Below are positions 25,406 through 34,340 of a stretch of 54,962 bases of DNA, piece after piece. This DNA is from Methylobacterium dankookense. Lineage in GTDB: Bacteria; Pseudomonadota; Alphaproteobacteria; Rhizobiales; Beijerinckiaceae. Position 1 is the stretch's first letter. Each line of letters opens with the position of its first letter. Below the pieces are notes generated by a model. It did no database searches. It was not told where the DNA came from and saw only the letters and a program-made list of their open reading frames with translations. Location: positions 1 to 54,962 of the forward strand of contig NZ_CABFVH010000037.1 in the NCBI RefSeq assembly GCF_902141855.1. Reading direction: 5' to 3'. The position numbers were made by a program, and so were the translations under genes.

Positions 25406-25492
25406 GCCGCGCGTCGGGCCCAAATCCTGCTGCACGCCCGGCCTGAACCGCCGGGCAGGGCCCGCCGCCGCGGCGGGCATGAGGACGGACAC

Positions 25493-26974
25493 GTGAGCGA
25501 ACTCAACGAACTCACCCTCGCCGAGGCGCGCGACGGGCTGAAGGCCAAGCGCTTCTCGGCCCGCGAGCTGACGCAGGCGCATGTCGACGCCGTCGAGAAG
25601 GCGCGCGCCCTCAACGCCTTCATCCTGGAGACGCCCGAGCGCGCGCTGGCCCAGGCCGAGGTCTCGGACCGGAAGATCGCCGCCGGCGAGGCCCGCCCCC
25701 TCGAGGGCCTGCCGCTCGGCATCAAGGACCTGTTCTGCACCCACGGCGTCACCACCACCGCGGGCTCCAAGATCCTCGAAGGCTTCGAGCCGCACTACGA
25801 ATCGGCCGTGACCGCCAATCTCTGGCGCGACGGCGCCGTGATGCTGGGCAAGCTGAACCTCGACGAGTTCGCCATGGGCTCCTCGAACGAGACCAGCGCC
25901 TACGGCACCGTGGTCTCGCCCTGGCGCCGCACCGGCTCCGACGCGCAGATCGTGCCCGGCGGCTCGTCCGGCGGCTCGGCGGCGGCGGTCGCCGCCCATC
26001 TCTGCCTCGGCGCCACCGCCACCGATACCGGCGGCTCGATCCGCCAGCCCGCGGCCTTCACCGGAACGGTCGGCATCAAGCCGACCTACGGGCGCTGCTC
26101 GCGCTGGGGCACGGTGGCCTTCGCCTCCTCCCTCGATCAGGCCGGCCCGATCGCCCGCACGGTGCGCGACTGCGCGGTGCTGCTCGCCTCCATGGCCGGT
26201 CCGGATGCGCGCGACACCACCTGCGTGGACCTGCCGGTGCCCGATTTCGAGGCGGCGGTCTCCCGCGGCGTGAAGGGGCTCACCATCGGCATCCCGAAGG
26301 AGTACCGGGTCGACGGCATGCCGGCCGAGATCCAGAAGCTCTGGGACCAGGGCGCCGCCTGGCTGAAGGAGGCCGGCGCGACGATCAAGGAGATCTCGCT
26401 GCCCCACACGCAATACGCGCTGCCGGCCTACTACATCGTGGCCCCGGCCGAGGCCTCCTCCAACCTCGCCCGCTACGACGGCGTGCGCTACGGCCTGCGC
26501 GTTCCGGCCAACGACATCGTCGGCCTCTACGAGAAGACCCGCGCGGCGGGCTTCGGCCGCGAGGTCAAGCGCCGCATCATGATCGGCACCTACGTGCTCT
26601 CGGCGGGCTATTACGACGCCTATTACGTGCGCGCCCAGAAGATCCGCACCCTGATCAAGCGCGACTTCGAGGCGGCCTATGCCGAGGGCGTCGACGCGAT
26701 CCTCACCCCCGCCACCCCGTCGGCCGCCTTCGGCATCGGCGAGAAGGCCTCCGCCGACCCGGTCGAGATGTACCTCAACGACGTGTTCACGGTGACGGTG
26801 AACATGGCGGGGCTCCCCGGCATCGCCGTGCCGGCGGGCCTCGACAGCCAGGGCCTGCCGCTCGGCCTCCAGCTCATCGGCCGGCCCTTCGACGAGGAGA
26901 CCCTGTTCGCCGTCGCCCAGACCATCGAGGATGCGGCCGGGCGGACCGCGCTGCCGAAGCCCTGGTGGGCATGA
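25493..26974 (+). CDS. gatA: Asp/Glu-tRNA amidotransferase subunit A
   Basis: 493 residues. Amidase-signature enzyme with the Ser-cisSer-Lys triad: Lys in GLPLGIKDLFCTHG, Ser in PGGSSGGSAAAVAAHL and the nucleophile Ser in TDTGGSIRQPAAF. It releases ammonia from glutamine for GatB. GTG start at 25493. The stop overlaps the next small gene by 4 bases (ATGA). Confidence 0.97.
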   Translation: MSELNELTLAEARDGLKAKRFSARELTQAHVDAVEKARALNAFILETPERALAQAEVSDRKIAAGEARPLEGLPLGIKDLFCTHGVTTTAGSKILEGFEPHYESAVTANLWRDGAVMLGKLNLDEFAMGSSNETSAYGTVVSPWRRTGSDAQIVPGGSSGGSAAAVAAHLCLGATATDTGGSIRQPAAFTGTVGIKPTYGRCSRWGTVAFASSLDQAGPIARTVRDCAVLLASMAGPDARDTTCVDLPVPDFEAAVSRGVKGLTIGIPKEYRVDGMPAEIQKLWDQGAAWLKEAGATIKEISLPHTQYALPAYYIVAPAEASSNLARYDGVRYGLRVPANDIVGLYEKTRAAGFGREVKRRIMIGTYVLSAGYYDAYYVRAQKIRTLIKRDFEAAYAEGVDAILTPATPSAAFGIGEKASADPVEMYLNDVFTVTVNMAGLPGIAVPAGLDSQGLPLGLQLIGRPFDEETLFAVAQTIEDAAGRTALPKPWWA

Positions 26975-27270
26975 CCGTCCCCTATTATCCCTGGACCGTC
27001 TGGATCTGGGCGGGGCTCGACCCCGTCCTGATCGGGCTCGCCCTCTATCTCGGCTGGACCGCGAGCCAGTTCGGCAAGGTCTTCATCGCGGCGATCATCG
27101 CGCTCGCCGTCTCGGTGCTGGTCTCCTGGGCGATCGGCACGGTGGGCATTCCCTGGCCGGCCCCGGTGAGCCATGACGGGCCGACCTTCTTCCCGGTCCG
27201 CACCGTGGCGGCCCTGCTCTGGGCGATCCTGGGCTTCTCCGCCCGCCGCCTCGTCCGGCGCGGGGCCTGA
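26971..27270 (+). CDS. Small membrane protein of unknown function
   Basis: 99 residues with three predicted transmembrane helices (about 8-27 after MTVPYYPW, 32-55 with FIAAIIALAVSVLVSWAIG, and 74-92 with TVAALLWAILGFSARRL). ATG overlaps the gatA stop, so the gene is probably translated by coupling. No family recognised; it has no evident link to tRNA amidation. Confidence 0.75.
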   Translation: MTVPYYPWTVWIWAGLDPVLIGLALYLGWTASQFGKVFIAAIIALAVSVLVSWAIGTVGIPWPAPVSHDGPTFFPVRTVAALLWAILGFSARRLVRRGA

Positions 27271-27279
27271 CACGCGGCC

Positions 27280-28380
27280 GTGGAGACCGTCGAGCTGCGC
27301 GAGGCGCTCGCGGCCGGGCGCGGCGAGATCCTCGACCTCAGCCATTCCCGCCATGCCCGGCCGCGCCCGCCGGACCTGATGATCGGCGCGGTGACGCCCG
27401 CGCTGATGCGGGCCTATTTCACCGAATCGCTCGTCCACGGCGCCGCCGTGCTCCGCGTGCGCGAGGCCGAGGTGCTGCGCGAGGGCGCCGTGCTCCTCGA
27501 CGGGCGCTTCGCCCTGTGCGGCCAGATCAACGTCGATCCGGGCTATCCCGCCCGTTTCCACCCCGACCTGGCTGAGCGGCGCCCCACCCTCCCCCTGCGC
27601 CGGATCGCGGAGGAGGTCGTGCTGCTCGCGGGCGCCGGCCACACCGTCTACGGGCACTGGCTCGCGGACTTCCTGCCGAAGCTCTACCTGCTGCACCGGG
27701 CAGGCTACCGTCTGGAGCGCCTGCGCATCCTCCTGCCCGACGACACGCCCGCCTTCGCCCGCGCCTGGCTCGCGGCGCTCGGCATCGAGGCGGGGCAGAT
27801 CCTGCCCTACGCCCCCTGGGGGGAGCGCCTCGCCTGCGCGCAGCTCGTCGTCCCGGGGGCCCTGCGCCATGCCAGCCGCGCTGCGCCGATGCTGGCGGAG
27901 GCCCGGACCTTCCTGCTCGACCGCCTCGGATACCGCCGCCCGCGCTGGCGCCCGGCGCCCCGGCCGCGGCGCCGGCTCCTCGTCGCCCGCTCCGAGAATC
28001 CGGCGACCCTGAACCGGCGGCGCCTCGCCGAGCGCGCCCTGCTCGCCGAGCGCGCCGCCGCCCGCGGATTCGAGACGGCGCGGCCCGAGACGCTGCCGAT
28101 CCCCGAGCAGGTCGCGCTGTTCCGCTCGGCCGCGACGCTCGTCGGCGAGTACGGCTCGGGCCTGCACGGCTCGCTCTTCGCCGAGCCCGGCGCCACCGTG
28201 CTGTCCCTGCGCAACGGCGACCCGGCCCTCGGCTTCCTGCAGAGCGGCCTCGACCACGTGCTCGGCCATGCCAGCGGCTACGTGATCGGCACGGAGCCCG
28301 ACGCGGAGGGCGGCTTCTCGGTGGAGCCCCGCGACATCGACGCGGCCCTCGCCTGGCTCGACTGGGCCCGCCCCGCTTGA
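27280..28380 (+). CDS. Glycosyltransferase family 61 protein
   Basis: 366 residues from a GTG start 10 bases after the previous gene. Features of GT61 (DUF563): AGHTVYGHWLADFLPKLYLL in the centre, an Arg-rich stretch then LLVARSENPATLNRR, and the C-terminal VGEYGSGLHGSLFAEPGATV motif with the conserved His. Bacterial members modify surface polysaccharides. Its place between gatA and gatB is unusual. Confidence 0.82.
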   Translation: METVELREALAAGRGEILDLSHSRHARPRPPDLMIGAVTPALMRAYFTESLVHGAAVLRVREAEVLREGAVLLDGRFALCGQINVDPGYPARFHPDLAERRPTLPLRRIAEEVVLLAGAGHTVYGHWLADFLPKLYLLHRAGYRLERLRILLPDDTPAFARAWLAALGIEAGQILPYAPWGERLACAQLVVPGALRHASRAAPMLAEARTFLLDRLGYRRPRWRPAPRPRRRLLVARSENPATLNRRRLAERALLAERAAARGFETARPETLPIPEQVALFRSAATLVGEYGSGLHGSLFAEPGATVLSLRNGDPALGFLQSGLDHVLGHASGYVIGTEPDAEGGFSVEPRDIDAALAWLDWARPA

Positions 28381-28450
28381 CCCCGGCGCCAGCCGGTTCC
28401 TACACACGCTCGACACACGAAGCGCTGCCTCGGCGCGGCAAGGTTCGAGC

Positions 28451-29923
28451 ATGACGATCCCCGTGAACCCGAAGAAACTGATCAAGGGCGGCCTGCACGA
28501 CTGGGAGGTCGTGATCGGCATGGAGATCCACGCCCAGGTCACCAGCCGCTCGAAGCTGTTCTCGGGCGCCTCCACCGCCTTCGGCGCCGAGCCGAACGAC
28601 AACGTCTCGCTGGTGGATGCGGCGATGCCCGGCATGCTGCCCGTGATCAACACGGAATGCGTGGCCCAGGCGGTCCGCACCGGCCTCGGGCTGAAGGCGA
28701 AGATCAACCTGCGCTCGGTCTTCGACCGCAAGAACTACTTCTATCCGGATCTGCCGCAGGGCTACCAGATCTCGCAGTACAAGGACCCGATCGTCGGCGA
28801 GGGCGAGGTGCTGGTCGATCTGCCCGACGGCGAGTCGATCACGGTCGGCATCGAGCGCCTGCACCTGGAGCAGGATGCGGGCAAGTCCCTGCACGACCAG
28901 GCGCCGAACCAGAGCTTCGTCGACCTCAACCGCTCCGGCGTCGCGCTGATGGAGATCGTCTCGCGGCCCGACCTGCGCTCGTCGGAGGAGGCCAAGGCCT
29001 ACGTGACGAAGCTGCGCACCATCCTGCGCTATCTCGGCACCTGCGACGGCGACATGGAGAAGGGCAGTCTCCGCGCCGACGTGAACGTCTCGGTGCGCAA
29101 ACCCGGCGACCCGCTCGGCACCCGCTGCGAGATCAAGAACGTCAACTCGATCCGCTTCATCGGCCAGGCCATCGAGACCGAGGCGCGCCGCCAGATCGCG
29201 ATCATCGAGGATGGCGGCACGATCAGCCAGGAGACGCGCCTGTTCGACCCCGGCAAGGGCGAGACCCGCTCGATGCGTTCGAAGGAGGAGGCGCACGATT
29301 ACCGCTACTTCCCCGATCCGGACCTGCTGCCGCTCGAATTCGACCAGGCCTATGTGGACGCGCTCGCCGCCGGGCTGCCGGAGCTGCCGGACGGCAAGAA
29401 GGCGCGTTTCGTCGCCGATTTCGGCCTCAGCGCCTACGATGCCGGCGTGCTGGTGGCCGAGCGCGCCTCCGCCGACTTCTACGAGGCCGTGGCCAAGGGC
29501 CGCGACGGCAAGGCCGCCGCGAACTGGGTGATCAACGAGCTGTTCGGCCGTCTCAACAAGGAGGGCCTCGGCATCGATCAGAGCCCCGTCTCGGCCGATC
29601 AGCTCGGCGCGATCATCGACCTGATCGGCGAGGGCACGATCTCGGGCAAGATCGCCAAGGACCTCTTCGAGATCGTCTGGACCGAGGGCGGTGATCCGCG
29701 CGCCGTGGTCGAGGCCCGCGGCATGAAGCAGGTCACCGACACGGGCGCCATCGAGACGGCGGTCGACGAGATCATCGCCAAGAATCCCGACAAGGTCGCC
29801 CAGGCGAAGGAGAAGCCGACCCTGCTCGGCTGGTTCGTCGGCCAGACCATGAAGGCCACCGGCGGCAAGGCGAACCCGGCCGCGGTCAACGCCCTGCTCA
29901 AGGCCAAGCTCGGCATCGAGTAG
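28451..29923 (+). CDS. gatB: Asp/Glu-tRNA amidotransferase subunit B
   Basis: 490 residues. Kinase-like domain begins DWEVVIGMEIHAQVTSRSKL, with FYPDLPQGYQISQY, the RSGVALMEIVSRPDLRS signature and the SMRSKEEAHDYRYFPDPDLL motif; the C-terminal helical and tail (YqeY-like) domains bind tRNA. It activates the misacylated residue with ATP and amidates it. Separated from gatA by two unrelated genes. Confidence 0.97.
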   Translation: MTIPVNPKKLIKGGLHDWEVVIGMEIHAQVTSRSKLFSGASTAFGAEPNDNVSLVDAAMPGMLPVINTECVAQAVRTGLGLKAKINLRSVFDRKNYFYPDLPQGYQISQYKDPIVGEGEVLVDLPDGESITVGIERLHLEQDAGKSLHDQAPNQSFVDLNRSGVALMEIVSRPDLRSSEEAKAYVTKLRTILRYLGTCDGDMEKGSLRADVNVSVRKPGDPLGTRCEIKNVNSIRFIGQAIETEARRQIAIIEDGGTISQETRLFDPGKGETRSMRSKEEAHDYRYFPDPDLLPLEFDQAYVDALAAGLPELPDGKKARFVADFGLSAYDAGVLVAERASADFYEAVAKGRDGKAAANWVINELFGRLNKEGLGIDQSPVSADQLGAIIDLIGEGTISGKIAKDLFEIVWTEGGDPRAVVEARGMKQVTDTGAIETAVDEIIAKNPDKVAQAKEKPTLLGWFVGQTMKATGGKANPAAVNALLKAKLGIE

Positions 29924-30139
29924 GCCGCAGGATCCCCTCTCCCCGCGCGCGGGGAGAGGGTCGCGACGACCCCGTCGTCGTCGCGACAAGGCGGCAGCCG
30001 GGGGTGAGGGGGCGGTTCCGAAGGAGCCTCTTCCGGAATCACCGCCGCTCCGGCTTCGCCTGCGCTTCCCGCAGGCACGACGAGGTGCCTGCGGGCCTCT
30101 CCCCGCCCGGCGGGGAGAGGGGGTGCCAAGCCCCCACGA
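29924..30139. repeat. Repeat-rich intergenic region
   Basis: No gene seen. A row of inverted repeats: CCCTCTCCCCGCG/CGCGGGGAGAGGG (29935-29960), GTCGCGACGAC/GTCGTCGTCGCGAC (29960-29987), a segment with GCCTGCGCTTCCCGCAGGC, and CCTCTCCCCGCC/GGCGGGGAGAGG (about 30098-30120). They separate the convergent gatB and response regulator genes. Confidence 0.7.
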
Positions 30140-30844
30140 TCAGTGCCGGAAGCTCTGGCCCTTCAGCTCCAGCATGAAGCCGCGCCCGCGCACGGTGGTG
30201 AGGACGGGGCCGCCGTGGCGGACGAAGTCGGCCATCTTGGAGCGCAGGTAGCCGATATAGACGTCGACCACGTTCAGCGAGAGGCCGCCCTGGCTCGCCC
30301 AGAGCTTCTCGAAGATCTCGGCGCGCGAGACCGGGCGGTTGGCGCCCTCCATCAGCATGGCGAGCAGCTCCGCCTCGCGCGGCGTCAGCCGGGCCGTGGC
30401 CTCGCCGCAGGAGACCTGCCGCGTGTCGAGGTCGAGCGCGAGCTTGCCCGCGCTGAGCGTGGTGCGCGGCGCCTCGGCGCTCTCGCGGCGCATCAGGTGC
30501 GTGCGCAAGCGCGCCACCAGCTCGTCGAACTCGAAGGGCTTCACGATGTAGTCGTCGGCCCCGAGCGCCAGCCCCTCGACGCGGTCGCGCACCTCGTCGC
30601 GGGCGGAGAGGAACAGGATCGGCCCGGGATAGCCGCCGGCCCGCAGGGAGCGGCAGACATCGTGGCCCGAGCCGTCCGGCAGGGTGATGTCGAGCACCAC
30701 GGCGTTCGGCGTCTCGGCGCGCGCGGCGGAGAGCGCGTCGTCCACGTTGCCCGCCGTGCCCACCTCGAACCCCTCCGCCTCCAGGCCGCGGGCGAGCATG
30801 CCCCGGATGTCGATGTCGTCCTCGACGATCAGGATCCGCGTCAT
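30140..30844 (-). CDS. OmpR-family response regulator
   Basis: 234 residues: receiver domain (1-115; acidic pair in IVEDDID, phosphoacceptor Asp52 in VVLDITLPDGSG, Lys103 in DDYIVKPFEFDEL) and a winged-helix DNA-binding domain (about 135-230; LTPREAELLAMLM, VDVYIGYLRSKM, VRGRGFMLE). It overlaps the end of the histidine kinase gene by 4 bases, so the two form a two-component pair. The target genes are unknown. Confidence 0.93.
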   Translation of the reverse strand: MTRILIVEDDIDIRGMLARGLEAEGFEVGTAGNVDDALSAARAETPNAVVLDITLPDGSGHDVCRSLRAGGYPGPILFLSARDEVRDRVEGLALGADDYIVKPFEFDELVARLRTHLMRRESAEAPRTTLSAGKLALDLDTRQVSCGEATARLTPREAELLAMLMEGANRPVSRAEIFEKLWASQGGLSLNVVDVYIGYLRSKMADFVRHGGPVLTTVRGRGFMLELKGQSFRH

Positions 30845-32469
30845 GCGGCGTCGTCCTTCTGCTTGAGCGTGTCGGGTTCGATGTCGGTGGTGTGGTCGAG
30901 GGCCGGCAGTTCGAGGCGGACCCGGGCGCCGCGCCCGCCCTCGCCCGCACCCAGCGCGATGGTGCCGGCATGCCGCTCCACCACCCAGCGGGCGAGCGCC
31001 AGGCCGATGCCGAAGCCGCCCTCGGCCGGGCGCTCGCCGCGGCGGAAGCGCTCGAACAGGGCCTCCTCGGCGGCGCCGAAGCCCGGGCCGTCGTCGCTGA
31101 CGGTGACGATGGCCGCGGCGCCCGCCGCGCTCGTTCCCGACGCCAGGGCGACGGTGACGCGGGTCAGGCCGGTGGCGTGGCGCAGCGCGTTGTCGATCAG
31201 GCTCTCCACCACCTGACGCAGCCATTCCGGATCGGCCATCAGCTCGACGTCGCGGGCGCCCGGATCGAAATCGAGCGCGACGCGGCGGCGGGCGGCCTCG
31301 GAGGCGCTGTTGTCGACGGCCTCGGCCAGCACGGACGCAGCGCCGACGAGGCGGCGGTCGAGCTCGATCTCGCCGGATTCCGAGCGGGCGACGCGCAGGA
31401 GGTCCTCGACCCTGAGCTTCAAGCGCTGCGCCCGCTTGCGGATGGTGGCGAAGGCCGGGCCGTGATCGACCGCCCGGCCGGCGCTGCGGGCGGCGATGTC
31501 GCATTCGCCGAGGATCACGGTGAGCGGCGTGCGCAGCTCGTGGCTGACATCGGCGAAGAAGCGGCGGCGCGAGCGGTCCACCGCCTCGAGCCGGGCATTG
31601 GCGGCGCGCAGGTCCGCGGTGCGCGTCTGGATGGTCTGCTCCAGCTCCGACCGGTCGGCGGCGACGCGGCGCTCGCGCCGGGCGAGGCGCGCGGCCATGC
31701 GGTTGAAGTTCGCGACCAGGAGGCCGAGCTCGTCCCGGGTCGCCACGGAGAGGCGGGTGTCGAGCTCGCCGCGGCCGACCGCGCCGGCCGCGCGCCGCAC
31801 CGCCTCGATCCGCGCGAGCGTCGGGCGGGTCACGCTGCGGTAGAGCACGGTGACGAGGACGAGCGCCGCGAGCACCGCCAGGGCCGAGGCGACGCGCAGC
31901 CGGTTCGAGAGGGCGCGGGCCTGCTCGGAGCCCAGCACCATGCTGCGCCGCTCCGCCTCGATCAGGAAGGAGAGCGGCTGGCCGGTCATGGCGCCGAAGC
32001 CGTTCAGCGCGCCCTTGATCGCGTTCTGGCGCTGCTCCGGCTCGGCATTCCCCCGGGTGATCTGCGCCACCTGCCGGTCGAGGATCACCCGGGCGCCGCG
32101 GAGCTGCGCCATCGGGCGGGTGCGGGCGGCGTATTGCATCCGGTCGAGCGGGTCGCCGCTCTCCTGGATGCTTCTCGCCAGCGCCTCGTCCACGGCGGCG
32201 AGCGCCCGGTCGACATTGGTGCGCGCGATGGTCAGCGCCTCGGGCTGGGTGTCGGGACTGCCGACCGTCTCGATGGCGGCGAGGCCGAACTGCGTCATGC
32301 GGCCGGACAGCTCGGCGAGCAGCTCCAGCCGCCCCTGCGCCTCCAGGGTGCGGTCGATGGTGCGCTCGGCGGCCGCGATCGAGGCCAGCACGCCCGCTGC
32401 GGCCAGCACGACGAGCAGGGCTGCCGCGCCGAGCAGCAGCGCGAATCGAACCTTGAGCGAGCGCATCAT
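30841..32469 (-). CDS. Sensor histidine kinase
   Basis: 542 residues. Transmembrane helix 1 (FALLLGAAALLVVLAAAGVL), a periplasmic helical sensor region of about 140 residues, transmembrane helix 2 (VASALAVLAALVLVTVLYRS), a HAMP linker, the HisKA box with phospho-His in FFADVSHELRTPLTVIL, and the ATPase domain (SLIDNALRHATG, VSDDGPGFG, GFGIGLALARWVVERHAG). Start taken at ATG 32469 (tandem ATGs 32469/32466). It lies downstream of ppx in the same direction, so a link to phosphate or polyphosphate status is possible but not shown. Confidence 0.92.
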   Translation of the reverse strand: MMRSLKVRFALLLGAAALLVVLAAAGVLASIAAAERTIDRTLEAQGRLELLAELSGRMTQFGLAAIETVGSPDTQPEALTIARTNVDRALAAVDEALARSIQESGDPLDRMQYAARTRPMAQLRGARVILDRQVAQITRGNAEPEQRQNAIKGALNGFGAMTGQPLSFLIEAERRSMVLGSEQARALSNRLRVASALAVLAALVLVTVLYRSVTRPTLARIEAVRRAAGAVGRGELDTRLSVATRDELGLLVANFNRMAARLARRERRVAADRSELEQTIQTRTADLRAANARLEAVDRSRRRFFADVSHELRTPLTVILGECDIAARSAGRAVDHGPAFATIRKRAQRLKLRVEDLLRVARSESGEIELDRRLVGAASVLAEAVDNSASEAARRRVALDFDPGARDVELMADPEWLRQVVESLIDNALRHATGLTRVTVALASGTSAAGAAAIVTVSDDGPGFGAAEEALFERFRRGERPAEGGFGIGLALARWVVERHAGTIALGAGEGGRGARVRLELPALDHTTDIEPDTLKQKDDAA

Positions 32470-32602
32470 CCCCGTCCGGCCCGCCTCGCGGGCGGTTGGG
32501 ACCAAGCATGGCATCCGCCGCCCGGTGGGCCAAGGGGGTGCCAAGGGGATGCCAAGGGGGCGGCGCAGGAGAACGCCCGAAAGGACACCCGGCGCGTATG
32601 GA

Positions 32603-34123
32603 TCAGCCCGCGATCACCCGCCCGTCGAGGCTCAGGAGGCGGGCGAGCGCGCGCACCCGGCCCTGCAGGCGCTCGCTGTTGAGGTCCCGCAACTCGGGGG
32701 GCAGTTGCAGCGTCACCCGCCCGTCGACCACGGCGAGCGGTGTGGTGCCGAGCACGCCGCCCATCGCCGCCGAGAGCGGGAAGGCGACGCGCAGCAGGGC
32801 GCCGAGCAGGCGCGCCCGCTCGAACAGGCGCGGGCCGGCCATCGCCCGCAGCACCGGGTTCGCCCGCTCCGGCGCCACGCCCACATGGCGGAAGGCCACC
32901 GCGAGGGCGAGATAGGCGCGGCCCGGATGGTCCACGCCGACGAAGGCCGCGTTCTGGATGAGCGCGATGCTCTGCTCGCCGCGATAGTCCGGATGGGCCC
33001 GCCAGCCGAGGTCGGAGAGCAGGCAGGCGGCGTGGCGCAGGCGCCGCTCGTCCGCCGTCTCGGGCCCGTCGAGGCTCTCCACGAAGCGGTCGGTCCAGGC
33101 GCGCAGATCCTCGCCGTGGGCGGGGGCGCGGGCGCGCAGGGCGTTCAGCTCGGCGGCCGAGGTCAGGAGCGGGTCGCCGGCGCGCTGGTCGCGGTCGAGC
33201 TGCTCGTAGAGCAGGCCCTCGCGCACGCCCGAGGCCGAGATCGCGATCTCGCGCGGCCGCCCGACCCGGATGATCTCCTCCAGAACCACGGCGCCGTAGG
33301 CCAGCAGCGGCCGGCGCGCCTCGGAGATCACGTCGACGTCCTGGAGCTGCGCCGCGTCGGACTGCTCGACCACCTGGAGGAAGCTCAGCTCGTCCGAGGG
33401 CTCCACCGTGTAGCCGTGCATCACGTGGAGCGGGTATTGCCGCGCGGCCATGTGCAGGCGGGCGAGCGCCCGCCAGGTGCCGCCGACCGCGTAGAAGGTG
33501 CGGCCCTTCAGGATCTCGAGCTGGGGCGCGGCCTTGCGCATGTGCTCGCGCACGAGCTTGGCCGCCTTCTTGAGCGAGCCGCCGGAGAGGTCCTGCAGGG
33601 CGAGGCCGCCGAGCGGCATCGTCACCCCCTGCCCCACCACCTGGCCGCGCACGTCCACCAGTTCGAGGGAGCCGCCGCCGAGGTCGCCCACCACGCCGTC
33701 GGGCGCGTGGAAGCCCGAGATCACGCCGAGGGCCGACAGCTCCGCCTCGCGCCGGCCCGAGAGCAGCTCGATCCGGGTGCCGCAGGCGGCCTCGGCCGCC
33801 TCCAGGAAGGCCGGCCCGTTCTCGGCGTCGCGGGCGGCGGCCGTGGCGAGCACGTGCAGCCGGGTGACGCCCATGGTGCGGCAGAGGATGCGGAAACGGG
33901 TCAGCGCGCTCAGCGCCCGGCGGACCGCCTCCTCGTTGAGGCGCCCCGTCGTCAGCACGTTGCGGCCGAGGCCACACAACATCTTCTCGTTGTAGATCGG
34001 GGTGGGCGCCCGTGTCAGGGCGTCGTAGGTGACGAGCCGCACCGAGTTCGAGCCGATATCGATGATCGCGACCGGGAGCAGCCGGTCGCCCACGGGCCCG
34101 GTGGTGGCGGGAAGAAGACCCAA
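32603..34123 (-). CDS. Exopolyphosphatase / guanosine pentaphosphatase (Ppx/GppA)
   Basis: About 506 residues. ASKHA-fold phosphatase: VAIIDIGSNSVRLV (phosphate 1 loop), VLATAAARDAENG with the catalytic Glu, and VVGDLGGGSLELVDV (phosphate 2 loop). The C-terminal part is the helical HD-like domain (RHAACLLSDLGWRAHPDYRG). It degrades polyphosphate and/or pppGpp; the two activities cannot be separated by sequence. No ATG precedes the core; a TTG at 34123 with AAGGAA 8 bases upstream is my choice, a GTG at 34093 is the alternative. Downstream of ppk1. Confidence 0.88.
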   Translation of the reverse strand: MGLLPATTGPVGDRLLPVAIIDIGSNSVRLVTYDALTRAPTPIYNEKMLCGLGRNVLTTGRLNEEAVRRALSALTRFRILCRTMGVTRLHVLATAAARDAENGPAFLEAAEAACGTRIELLSGRREAELSALGVISGFHAPDGVVGDLGGGSLELVDVRGQVVGQGVTMPLGGLALQDLSGGSLKKAAKLVREHMRKAAPQLEILKGRTFYAVGGTWRALARLHMAARQYPLHVMHGYTVEPSDELSFLQVVEQSDAAQLQDVDVISEARRPLLAYGAVVLEEIIRVGRPREIAISASGVREGLLYEQLDRDQRAGDPLLTSAAELNALRARAPAHGEDLRAWTDRFVESLDGPETADERRLRHAACLLSDLGWRAHPDYRGEQSIALIQNAAFVGVDHPGRAYLALAVAFRHVGVAPERANPVLRAMAGPRLFERARLLGALLRVAFPLSAAMGGVLGTTPLAVVDGRVTLQLPPELRDLNSERLQGRVRALARLLSLDGRVIAG

Positions 34124-34281
34124 CTCTGCCGTTCCTTGGTTTGCGGGCCGCCTCACGGGGGAAGCGGCCCGGCCATAGCTAGATCCAAATCGCGCGGCCG
34201 GGAACCGGGCCTTGTTGGGGGAGGGCCGGTTTTCCCGGGCTCCCCGCAGGCTTCTCTTCCCAGCGCGGGACGGGTGCCAGA

Positions 34282-34325
34282 GCATTTTCCGCGGACGTGG
34301 TTGCCGGTTCCGCGACAGAAAATGC
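34282..34325. repeat. Type B palindromic repeat
   Basis: GCATTTTCCGCGGACGTGG, then TTGCCGGTTCCGCGACAGAAAATGC: an imperfect stem of GCATTTTC(C)GCGG with CCGCG(ACA)GAAAATGC. It lies between ppk1 and ppx; a copy joined to a type A repeat is at 46642-46688. Confidence 0.75.
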
Positions 34326-34340
34326 GGCCCAATCGATGCG

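Noticed and set aside
29924..30139. Row of inverted repeats as a CRISPR array
   Set aside because: Repeats differ from each other, have no constant spacer length and no cas genes are present.
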